Shown: positions 1-5,212 of the stretch, piece after piece
Layout of the letters: every line of letters starts with the position of its first letter
Position numbering within the stretch: the stretch's first letter is position 1
From: Candidatus Pacebacteria bacterium UBA6188
GTDB lineage: Bacteria > Patescibacteriota > Microgenomatia > UBA1400 > PJMF01
NCBI GenBank assembly: GCA_002422765.1
Contig: DITI01000047.1
Span: 1-13,662, forward strand
Length of the DNA stretch: 13,662 nucleotides
Direction: 5' to 3'
The notes under the pieces: model-generated
Told to the model about the DNA's origin: nothing
Databases searched by the model: none
What the model saw: the letters and a program-made list of their open reading frames with translations, nothing else
Position numbers and translations under genes: made by a program

Positions 1-308
1 CCTGGTTCTTCAATAAAATCATTATCTTGGTTAAAAATAATATCAGCGCTACTTTCGTTATTTTTAATTTTTTCCAAGTGTTTGTTGGCAATAATATTGG
101 ATTTATCAATTTCTAAAATTCTCTTGAAAGTCTTTTTGGCTGCCGATTCTTGCTTGTTTTTGAGATAAGCTAGGCCGAGACGATTCATGGTTTCTGGTTC
201 TTCACCATAACGCTCAATAATTTCTTGGTTGATTAAGATGGCCTTGGGCCAATCAGAGTTTTTCGCTGCATTAATAGCTTCTTGTTTCAGGAGCATTTGA
301 TTTTGCAT
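1..308 (-). CDS. TPR-repeat protein, N-terminal part (cut by window edge)
   Basis: The first 102 codons of a gene running off the left edge. The product begins MQNQMLLKQEAINAAKNSDW and is largely helical. Residues about 7-38 and 39-72 fit two tetratricopeptide-like helix pairs: the first has W20-P21-K22-A23 and ends near Y34-G35-E36-E37-P38, the second has L44-G45-L46-A47-Y48 and ends near L67-E68-I69-D70. An Asn/Asp/Glu-rich stretch follows before the edge. TPR units mediate protein-protein contacts; the partner is unknown. The ATG at 308-306 is supported by a purine-rich ribosome binding site (AAAGGAAGG, 326-318) 9 nt upstream. The gene diverges from yebC across about 115 bp. No signal peptide or membrane segment is visible in this part. 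Small TPR proteins of this kind are frequent in Patescibacteria. The TPR call comes from pattern only, not a profile search. Confidence 0.7.
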   Translation of the reverse strand, partial: MQNQMLLKQEAINAAKNSDWPKAILINQEIIERYGEEPETMNRLGLAYLKNKQESAAKKTFKRILEIDKSNIIANKHLEKIKNNESSADIIFNQDNDFIEEP

Positions 309-411
309 GTTTTTTAACCTTCCTTTGAAATCTTAGAGATGTTACAGGGCATGCCTACAAATGTCAAGATCGTCATCAGCAACTTTGCAAAGCGTGTTAA
401 AATTTAAACTT

Positions 412-417
412 AAGGGA
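412..417 (+). promoter_or_regulatory. Ribosome binding site that fixes the yebC start
   Basis: AAGGGA lies 6 nt before the ATG at 424. The frame is open upstream to an ATG at 361, but that extra stretch has no ribosome binding site and no family similarity. The protein beginning at 424 starts with the canonical YebC N-terminus MSGHSKW. Confidence 0.75.
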
Positions 418-423
418 ATATTT

Positions 424-963
424 ATGTCAGGTCACAGCAAATGGAATAATATTAAAAATCGCAAGGGAGCTCAAGACAAAATGAAGAGCAAAGTTTTTAG
501 TCAACTTTCTCGTCTCATTAGAGCAGCTGCCAAACAAGGTAATTCTGGTGATCCCAAAAGTAATTCTGCTTTACGCTTGATTTTAGACAAAGCTAGATTA
601 GCCAATATGCCCAAGGATAAAGTGCAAAAAGCCATTGATGTGGCTATGGGCAAGGGGAATGCTAGTCAAATTCAAGAAATTGTTTATGAAGGTTTTGGTC
701 CAGCAGGAGTAGGCTTAATGATTGTGGCCCTCACCGATAACGTCAATCGTAGTTCGGCTGAGATTCGTTTTGTTTTAAATAAATACAATGGTTCGCTAGG
801 TTCTCCAGGCTCAGTGCGTTACATGTTTAATCGCAACCAAGATGGAGAATTCACAGCGACCATGAAATTTCCAATTAGTGAGGAAGATCAGGCAAAACTA
901 GAGGAATTAGTAGAAAACTTAATTGATTTGGAAGATGTGGAGGATGTTTTTTATGCGGCGTAG
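424..963 (+). CDS. yebC: YebC/TACO1-family protein, short form lacking the inserted domain
   Basis: The 179-aa product starts MSGHSKWNNIKNRKGAQD, the family hallmark. The N-terminal helical domain is complete (residues about 1-85, including the NMPKDKVQKAI segment), followed by YEGFGPAGVGLMI and the DNVNR-(S/T) strand-helix region. Family members are usually about 240-250 aa. After SPGSVRYMF this protein passes through only about 13 residues to FPISEEDQAKLEELVENLID and LEDVEDVFYAA, which match the family's C-terminal segment. The roughly 60-75 residues normally between them, the ferredoxin-like domain III inserted in domain II, are absent with no frameshift or stop. YebC proteins were long annotated as transcription regulators and have more recently been linked to translation, relieving ribosome stalling. 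The last 11 nt overlap the next gene. Family assignment is firm; the consequence of the missing domain is unknown. Confidence 0.95.
   Translation: MSGHSKWNNIKNRKGAQDKMKSKVFSQLSRLIRAAAKQGNSGDPKSNSALRLILDKARLANMPKDKVQKAIDVAMGKGNASQIQEIVYEGFGPAGVGLMIVALTDNVNRSSAEIRFVLNKYNGSLGSPGSVRYMFNRNQDGEFTATMKFPISEEDQAKLEELVENLIDLEDVEDVFYAA
939..943 (+). promoter_or_regulatory. Ribosome binding site inside yebC for the downstream membrane gene
   Basis: GGAGG lies 9 nt before the ATG at 953. It favours that start over the earlier in-frame ATGs at 923 and 938, which would add a short non-conserved stretch lying entirely over yebC. Its position inside the yebC reading frame suggests translational coupling. Confidence 0.7.
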
Positions 964-1720
964 AGAAAAGTTTGTAATCGTTTCGGTTTTGCTAAGTTTA
1001 GGACTTTTGGCAACGCAATACGTGCCTTTGGACTGGCGCTATCTAGCTACTGCAGTGCTGTTTGTCTTGTCATACTTTAGTTCTGCTTGGGCTTTGGCCG
1101 ACGATTTGCAATCCACCGAATGGTTGACCATTGTGCCATTTCCAGCCCTTTACGCTAGTGCAGTAGCGCTTTTTTACTTTTTGTTACCAGAGATGTTTTG
1201 GTCGCGCTTGGCAATTGTCGGCATTTTTGGTGTAGGAATGTATGCTTTGTTTTTGACTTCCAATATTTTTTCAGTAGCCAAAGGTAGAACTATCCAGCTT
1301 CTTTATGCAGCTCACGCCGTAGCTTTATTTTTTGTCATTATTACTTCTTTGCTTTTTAGTAATGTGATTTTTTCTTTACGTTTGCCTTTTTATTTCAATG
1401 CTATTTTACTATTCATTTCTCATTTTCCTCTAGTTCTAATGTCTCTATGGTCTATTGATCTTGGCACCAAAATTAGCAAAGAAATTGGACTTTATTCTTT
1501 GATTTTTACCTTAATTCTGACCGAATTAGGCACCTTATTTTCGTTTTTACCTATGCAGATTTGGAATCAGGCCTTGTTTATCATGTCTTTCCTTTATGTG
1601 GGCCTAAGCGTCTTGCAGAACTTTTTTAAGGGTCGTCTTTTTAGAAATACAGTTAATGAATACAATTTAGTGGCAATTTTAATGTTGGTGCTTTTTGTCT
1701 TGATGTTTCCAGGTAAATAG
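953..1720 (+). CDS. Polytopic membrane protein of unknown function
   Basis: The 255-aa product begins MRRREKF, a positively charged cytoplasmic start, followed by about eight or nine hydrophobic segments: roughly residues 7-24, 30-50, 58-77, 84-110, 115-145, 147-168, 176-198, 204-224 and 235-252. Connecting loops are short and carry few charged residues. I see no catalytic motif and no transporter signature that I recognise, so no function is offered. The gene overlaps yebC by 11 nt and has its own ribosome binding site inside yebC, so the two are probably transcribed together and translationally coupled. It ends with TAG, 21 nt before a strong terminator that closes the yebC unit. An uncharacterised lineage-specific membrane family is likely. 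An integral membrane protein is near certain; the exact number of segments is not. Confidence 0.8.
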   Translation: MRRREKFVIVSVLLSLGLLATQYVPLDWRYLATAVLFVLSYFSSAWALADDLQSTEWLTIVPFPALYASAVALFYFLLPEMFWSRLAIVGIFGVGMYALFLTSNIFSVAKGRTIQLLYAAHAVALFFVIITSLLFSNVIFSLRLPFYFNAILLFISHFPLVLMSLWSIDLGTKISKEIGLYSLIFTLILTELGTLFSFLPMQIWNQALFIMSFLYVGLSVLQNFFKGRLFRNTVNEYNLVAILMLVLFVLMFPGK

Positions 1721-1741
1721 AGCTCTTCTCTCACTTGACTT

Positions 1742-1781
1742 ATATTAAAAAAGGATTGATATGTCAATCCTTTTTTAATAT
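1742..1781. terminator. Bidirectional rho-independent terminator
   Basis: A perfect 18-bp inverted repeat (arms 1742-1759 and 1764-1781) encloses a 4-nt TATG loop. The GC core GGATTGA/TCAATCC is flanked by A6 on the left and T6 on the right, so the hairpin is followed by a T-tract on either strand. It lies 21 nt after the membrane-protein stop codon and closes the yebC unit. Confidence 0.9.
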
Positions 1782-1986
1782 GTTCTTGAAGGGGTAGAGC
1801 TGGTTTTTTGAGCAAACCCGAAAAGCTTTTTAAGGCAGTGTTTTTAGCTTGATAGTTTGCTTTGGCAAGATTTTTAATTTTATTTAAACTAGCCAAAACC
1901 AGAGAATTCAAGCAAATTAATAAGCAAAAACAAACAGGGAAGAGGCTCAAGAAAAAAAAGGGTAGCCAGCCAGAAACAGGGCAGAG

Positions 1987-2069
1987 TGATATAGTTTGAT
2001 ACAGTCGTGAAAATTGTGGAAAACTCAATAGTTATAGGACTTTCTAGCCTGAAATGATCTAGTTTGATA
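1987..2069. repeat. 15-bp direct repeat pair
   Basis: TGATATAGTTTGATA at 1987-2001 recurs as TGATCTAGTTTGATA at 2055-2069 (14 of 15 identical, 68 bp apart). The two units could be protein binding sites or chance; nothing else ties them to a gene. Confidence 0.4.
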
Positions 2070-2454
2070 TCAAAAACTTAGTTTTGCTGTTGCAAGAGTA
2101 TGCAAAAATAAGTTTGCCTTTATTCTAACGTCGATCTCTTGAAATAAATGTTTTTTTATCTGGTATATGGCTTTGTCGAGTCTAGAACTTGTTCATTTTC
2201 CCTGTGTTCTTTGATCTGGTAGCTCTATTTTGCTTGGACTAAGCCCTTAAAAAGGAGCCATGAATCAATAAAAAACCCGAATAGGCTTTTCACGGGGAGG
2301 GGTTAACAGAGAGACTTAAGGTTTTTTCTATATGGAGGCTTAAGGGAAGAATGGAATGAGTTTTAAAGACGCAATTAAAGGGAAATAAGATTCTACTAGT
2401 TTAGACTACTTCTGCTCTCACGGTAGGGGGTTTCTTGGTTTTTAATGCCTAATA

Positions 2455-2490
2455 GTTTATGTCGCACAATATAACTTTTGCGACATAAAC
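2455..2490. repeat. Perfect 12-bp palindrome with 12-nt AT-rich centre
   Basis: Arms GTTTATGTCGCA (2455-2466) and TGCGACATAAAC (2479-2490) are exact reverse complements around CAATATAACTTT. No T-tract follows, so it is not a terminator. The form (two inverted arms of 11-13 bp around a short AT-rich spacer) resembles tyrosine-recombinase core sites such as loxP or dif, and a tyrosine recombinase gene lies about 0.9 kb downstream. It could equally be an operator. Confidence 0.55.
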
Positions 2491-2726
2491 CATAAATGAA
2501 TCTGGAAGGGTCTTTTTTGAACAGTTAAATTTAGATTCAGATTTACTCTTCTAATTTGTCTGCAATTGTCTATTTATGCTTTATTTCCCTCTGGCTCGCC
2601 TGCCTTTGGCCTTCAGGCTCTTATTCTTTAATTTGATTCTTAATTATCCTGTGCAGGTAAAACCACCAGATGTGTCTTGGCTAAATTTTGGCTGACAATT
2701 GCTAATAATATTGATACATCAATGCA

Positions 2727-2775
2727 TTTACCTCTAGTGAGCCGTTTAGAGGCCTAAAAACGGCTTTTTCTTTTT
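2727..2775 (+). terminator. Rho-independent terminator overlapped by an alternative hairpin
   Basis: The terminator stem AGCCGTTT (2740-2747) pairs with AAACGGCT (2758-2765) across a 10-nt loop and is followed by T-rich sequence (T5-C-T5, 2765-2775). A competing hairpin can form from TTTACCTCTA (2727-2736) and TAGAGG-CC-TAAA (2747-2758), which occupies both arms' edges and holds the terminator's 5' arm in its loop. The pair could act as an attenuator or form a pseudoknot. No gene ends just upstream, so any transcript it stops is an unidentified RNA. Confidence 0.55.
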
Positions 2776-2928
2776 AAAATGAGCAATCCATCATCCGACT
2801 AAGTCAAAAAAGTGATAGTTTTAGATTTTTGTTGGAATTTATTGGATTTTGATAAATGGCTTGCTGACAAAGTGGTAGCCCATCAATGGTCGTGATTATT
2901 TTCTCGCACTAATAGGTTTTAATGGTTA

Positions 2929-2957
2929 TGATTCGATTTTCATCGAATTAGTTTTTT
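2929..2957 (+). terminator. Weak hairpin with T-tract, possible terminator
   Basis: TGATTCGAT (2929-2937) and ATCGAATTA (2942-2950) form a 9-bp stem with one G-T pair and a TTTC loop, followed by G and six T. The stem has low G+C and no gene ends before it, so the call is tentative. Confidence 0.3.
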
Positions 2958-3240
2958 ATGCTTTAGCTATACCGCCCTGCAAATAAATTCATTTTTATTT
3001 TTTTTAAAATGATGATTTTGCAAAAGGCTTTCCAAATTTAAAGCAAATATAAATTTCCGGTAGAAGCCAATGACAAAGCAGAGTAGTCTCCCCTCTTGTT
3101 GCTTGGTAAAAATTCAGTGCCGTAAGAAAAGTGACTCAAGTCCTCTTTCTTGATGGAGTTACAGTTGGCCATGGTAGAGCACTTGTAAGTCGATGTGGCA
3201 AAAAGGATTGATTTATAGAGAAAAATGACCAAAACGCTAT

Positions 3241-3269
3241 TTTAGCAGAGCAATTAATAGTCTGCTAAA
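3241..3269. repeat. 9-bp palindrome upstream of the recombinase gene
   Basis: TTTAGCAGA (3241-3249) and TCTGCTAAA (3261-3269) are exact reverse complements around an AT-rich 11-nt centre (29 bp in all, close to the 28 bp of dif). It lies about 105-120 bp upstream of the two possible recombinase starts. No T-tract follows. It may be an operator for the recombinase gene or a site on which the recombinase acts. Confidence 0.45.
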
Positions 3270-3386
3270 GTCTGATAATATTTTTGAAAAATGAAAAAAA
3301 AGAACCAATACCAAATTTTTGATTTGATGAAAAAGGCCAAGCTAGTGCAGGAACCTTAAATTTATTGTAGAGTAGTGTTAGCTAAG

Positions 3387-4328
3387 ATGTCAAATTCTAA
3401 AAGTACTCATCCAGATATCTCCTTGATTGATTTTTTGGAATCCTTGGAGGTGGAGAAAAACTTATCTCGCCTAACAATCCGCAATTACGGTCATTATTTA
3501 CGTCGCTTTAATGAATGGTTTAAAAATCAGGGCTACAGCGACCTCAAAGAATTGGATCGTGAGATTTTGCGCAAGTACCGTATTTTTTTGGCGCGCTACT
3601 GTGACGAAATGTCAAGAACCCTATCAAAAAAGACACAAAGCTATCATGTAATTGCCTTGCGTTCTTGGTTTAAATGGTTGATCAAAAACGATCATGAAGT
3701 TCTACACCCAGAAAAAATTGATTTACCCAAAGGCGAATCAACTCACATGCAATTTGTGAACATTGAAGAGATCGAGCGCCTCTTGGCTCAACCAGATTTG
3801 GCTAGTAAAGAAGGTCTGAGAGATAAGGCTATTTTAGAGCTCCTCTTCTCCACTGGCTTACGGGTGAGTGAATTAGTGGCTTTAAATCGTGATCAAATTG
3901 ATTTTAGTCGCCGTGAATTTGGAGTGATTGGTAAAGGTCGTCGTCCTAGAGTGGTTCACCTTAGTGAGCGTGCAGCCAGCTGGCTCATTCGCTACATGAA
4001 CTCGAGGGAGGATAATTGGCGACCGATTTTTATTCGTTTCTCTGGTAAAAAACCAGATTTACTCATGGATGGTGAAGAAATGCGCCTGACTACCCGCAGT
4101 GTGCAACGCTTAGTGGATCACTATGCTCGACAAGCTCGCTTGACTGTCAAGTTGAGTCCGCATGGGATTCGTCACTCTTTTGCTACCGATCTTTTGATTA
4201 ATGGCGCAGGACTGCGCGATGTGCAGGAGATGCTAGGACATAAAAATATTGCCACTACCCAGATCTACACTCACGTCACTCAACCACAACTCAAGAAGAT
4301 TTATGATGAGACACATTCGAAGTTATAA
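3387..4328 (+). CDS. xerC: Tyrosine recombinase, XerC/XerD type
   Basis: The product is 313 aa, close to the usual 300 aa of Xer recombinases. With the alternative GTG start at 3375 it is 317 aa, and the numbering here uses that longer form. The N-terminal SAM-like DNA-binding domain (about 13-105) contains FLESLEVEKNLSRLTIRNYG, typical of Xer. The catalytic domain follows with the full set: R163 in STGLRVSEL, K187 in the beta-hairpin (IGKGRR), H263 and R266 in SPHGIRHSFAT, H289 in LGHKN and the nucleophile Y298 in TTQIYTHV. Xer enzymes resolve chromosome dimers at dif; related proteins mobilise elements. Only one such gene is visible. Neither start has a convincing ribosome binding site. A gene-less region with two palindromes precedes it and a foreign-looking cassette follows it, so either a housekeeping or an element-associated role is possible. 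The symbol denotes the family. Confidence 0.88.
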   Translation: MSNSKSTHPDISLIDFLESLEVEKNLSRLTIRNYGHYLRRFNEWFKNQGYSDLKELDREILRKYRIFLARYCDEMSRTLSKKTQSYHVIALRSWFKWLIKNDHEVLHPEKIDLPKGESTHMQFVNIEEIERLLAQPDLASKEGLRDKAILELLFSTGLRVSELVALNRDQIDFSRREFGVIGKGRRPRVVHLSERAASWLIRYMNSREDNWRPIFIRFSGKKPDLLMDGEEMRLTTRSVQRLVDHYARQARLTVKLSPHGIRHSFATDLLINGAGLRDVQEMLGHKNIATTQIYTHVTQPQLKKIYDETHSKL

Positions 4329-4349
4329 TTTCCAGTCGATTTAAATGAA

Positions 4350-4384
4350 AAAAGAGTAAAACATACCGCACGCTTTACTCTTTT
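4350..4384. terminator. Terminator hairpin between convergent recombinase and lipoprotein genes
   Basis: AAAAGAGTAAA (4350-4360) and TTTACTCTTTT (4374-4384) form an 11-bp stem around a 13-nt loop, 21 nt after the recombinase stop. On the minus strand the stem runs into six T, so it can serve both converging genes. Its loop contains most of one copy of the 12-bp inverted repeat of the cassette. Confidence 0.65.
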
Positions 4385-4392
4385 CTGGTGGA

Positions 4393-4423
4393 GACAGGGG
4401 CGCTTTCAAAAAGCGCCCCTGTC
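4393..4423 (-). terminator. GC-rich hairpin downstream of the lipoprotein gene
   Basis: GACAGGGGCGCTTT (4393-4406) and AAAGCGCCCCTGTC (4410-4423) form a perfect 14-bp stem with a 3-nt loop, beginning 6 nt after the lipoprotein stop codon. There is no T-tract directly after it on the minus strand, so it may protect the 3' end or pause polymerase, with the AT-rich hairpin at 4350-4384 completing termination. Confidence 0.6.
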
Positions 4424-4429
4424 ATGTAC

Positions 4430-4795
4430 TTACGCGTCTTGCTGGTTGAGCGGAGGAGCTGGAATTTCTTCCACCTCCACTTCATGCCACCCTCCGAGGA
4501 GAATGACGCTGGCAGGGTTGGCTTCGTCGCCAGCCCCCACCATCAAGGAAAAGTTGGCGCAAATCTGACCACCAGCGTTATCATGACAGGTCCACATTTC
4601 CACCTCACCGTTGTAGGTAAGGTAAACGAGGTAGTTCCCGTCAGAAAAAGCCTTTGTCTCACCAACCTCAAAGCTAACCACCTCGCCGTTAGGCTGGGCC
4701 GCTTCGATTGTGACCACGGACACAGAAAATCCGCAGGCAAGGACACTGAGGGCGACGAGCATGATTCCCGCCACCTTTAAAAATAACTTAGGCAT
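4430..4795 (-). CDS. Small predicted lipoprotein, unknown function
   Basis: The 121-aa product begins MPKLFLKVAGIMLVALSVLAC. A lysine-containing start, a hydrophobic segment and a lipobox V18-L19-A20-C21 indicate signal peptidase II processing and lipid anchoring at C21. The mature part is about 100 residues, mostly strand-like, with two further cysteines (C70, C79) that could form a disulfide, and a Pro/Gln-rich tail ending APPLNQQDA. I recognise no family. The start at 4795 is chosen because AAGGAGG lies just upstream and the signal peptide begins there; the frame is open further upstream. Codon use differs from the neighbours: all seven Asn are AAC and all three Tyr are TAC, whereas the adjacent recombinase prefers AAT. 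The gene runs against the recombinase gene and sits alone between inverted repeats, which suggests acquisition by transfer. Confidence 0.75.
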   Translation of the reverse strand: MPKLFLKVAGIMLVALSVLACGFSVSVVTIEAAQPNGEVVSFEVGETKAFSDGNYLVYLTYNGEVEMWTCHDNAGGQICANFSLMVGAGDEANPASVILLGGWHEVEVEEIPAPPLNQQDA

Positions 4796-4799
4796 AGAG

Positions 4800-4806
4800 C
4801 CTCCTT
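4800..4806 (-). promoter_or_regulatory. Strong ribosome binding site of the lipoprotein gene
   Basis: AAGGAGG on the minus strand, 4 nt before the ATG at 4795. It is the most canonical Shine-Dalgarno sequence in the window and rules out the longer upstream start in the same frame. Confidence 0.75.
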
Positions 4807-4840
4807 GTAAGGAATGATTTTTTCGAGTTAAGCTGTAAAG

Positions 4841-4896
4841 CAACTCACTCTTGTTGATTGCACTTTTTATAAAATGAAATTAACAAGAATGAGTTG
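4841..4896. repeat. 15-bp inverted repeat around the lipoprotein promoter region
   Basis: CAACTCACTCTTGTT (4841-4855) and AACAAGAATGAGTTG (4882-4896) are reverse complements at 14 of 15 positions, separated by 26 nt. On the minus strand the spacer contains a TATAAA element that could be the -10 box for the lipoprotein gene, placing one arm upstream and one near or after the transcription start. It could be a repressor operator with two half-sites, a leader stem-loop, or part of a mobile-element end. From 4911 to about 5050 I see only AT-rich sequence including a TATAAT at 4970-4975. Confidence 0.5.
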
Positions 4897-5051
4897 TTGT
4901 GCGGTATGTTAAAGAACAATTAGCAGACCTTGTTAGAGGACGAATTGTCCAAAACACCATCAACTAACCTATAATATTATATCATTACTCAATAAAACAT
5001 TCAAGTTATGGGACTATTATTCGTCTCCTCCACTCTGTTTTTAAGCTTGGC

Positions 5052-5080
5052 TTGGTTTTTTTCCTTGTGAATGTTAAAAT
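5052..5080 (+). promoter_or_regulatory. Candidate promoter of tRNA-Ala
   Basis: TTGGTT (5052-5057) and TAAAAT (5075-5080) are separated by 17 bp, giving a start near 5087 and a leader of about 27 nt before the mature tRNA. The -10 box matches the consensus at five of six positions; the -35 box is weak. Confidence 0.35.
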
Positions 5081-5113
5081 TCCTCTTGTTCTAATTAACA
5101 TCATTTATAAATC

Positions 5114-5187
5114 GGGCCGATAGCTCAGTTGGCTAGAGCGCTTCTATGGCATAGAAGAGGTCAGGGGTTCAAGTCCCCTTCGGTCCA
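5114..5187 (+). tRNA. tRNA-Ala (anticodon GGC)
   Basis: A 74-nt cloverleaf can be folded completely. The acceptor arm is GGGCCGA/TCGGTCC, the D arm GCTC/GAGC, the anticodon stem CTTCT/AGAAG with loop ATGGCAT (GGC at 5148-5150, preceded by T33), and the T arm AGGGG/CCCCT with TTCAAGT. The acceptor stem has the G3-U70 wobble pair, the identity element for alanyl-tRNA synthetase, which confirms alanine independently of the anticodon. The discriminator is A5187, followed by CAA, so the CCA end is not encoded and must be added by the CCA-adding enzyme. A transporter gene begins 25 nt downstream and may be cotranscribed. Confidence 0.97.
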
Positions 5188-5212
5188 CAAAGTCGAGTGA
5201 GACGGCTTTATA

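Larger units (their letters stand above)
1782..3386. other. Gene-less AT-rich region of about 1.6 kb
   Basis: No reading frame here combines a plausible start, a ribosome binding site and protein-like composition on either strand. The two longest minus-strand frames begin with TTG and are judged spurious. I looked for and did not find the conserved cores of RNase P RNA, tmRNA, SRP RNA or a tRNA. The stretch does hold a direct repeat (1987-2001 and 2055-2069), a 12-bp perfect palindrome (2455-2490), a terminator with an alternative hairpin (2727-2775), a weak hairpin plus T-tract (2929-2957) and a 9-bp palindrome (3241-3269). For a probable small-genome bacterium this is an unusually long spacer. 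It may hold unrecognised RNA, recombination sites or a decayed gene. Confidence 0.7.
4360..4910. mobile_element. Possible single-gene cassette bounded by 12-bp inverted repeats
   Basis: AACATACCGCAC at 4360-4371 is matched exactly by its reverse complement GTGCGGTATGTT at 4899-4910. Reading inward from each end, the repeat is followed after 4-5 nt by a related ACTC(T/A)TT-type sequence, so similarity may extend about 25 bp. The enclosed 551 bp holds only one gene, a lipoprotein on the minus strand, with its terminator hairpin and a large inverted repeat at its promoter end. A hand count gives 163 G/C in 300 bases (54%) over 4441-4740, above most neighbouring genes. I see no transposase inside and no clear target-site duplication. 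A repeat of this length could occur by chance, so the mobile-element reading is an inference. Confidence 0.4.

Noticed and set aside
1594..2028. Minus-strand open frame of 144 codons with a hydrophobic start
   Set aside because: It begins with TTG without a ribosome binding site, reads straight through the strong terminator at 1742-1781 and ends inside the membrane-protein gene on the other strand.
3130..3148. Possible attachment-site copy of the tRNA-Ala 3' end (TCAAGTCC...CTT)
   Set aside because: The match to the T-arm is short and interrupted and does not reach the tRNA 3' end as a true attachment repeat would.
3038..3232. Minus-strand open frame of 64 codons
   Set aside because: It starts with TTG, has no ribosome binding site, and its composition is not protein-like.
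1782..3386. Housekeeping RNA genes (RNase P RNA, tmRNA, SRP RNA) in the gene-less region
   Set aside because: None of their conserved core sequences could be found by eye on either strand.
4388..4780. Plus-strand open frame of 130 codons opposite the lipoprotein gene
   Set aside because: It is antisense to a gene with a clear signal peptide, lipobox and Shine-Dalgarno sequence, and has none of its own.
4841..4910. Integron attC site at the end of the lipoprotein cassette
   Set aside because: The structured end lacks the RYYYAAC/GTTRRRY core pair at attC spacing, the 12-bp repeats are about 540 bp apart in inverted orientation, and the recombinase lacks visible IntI-specific features.
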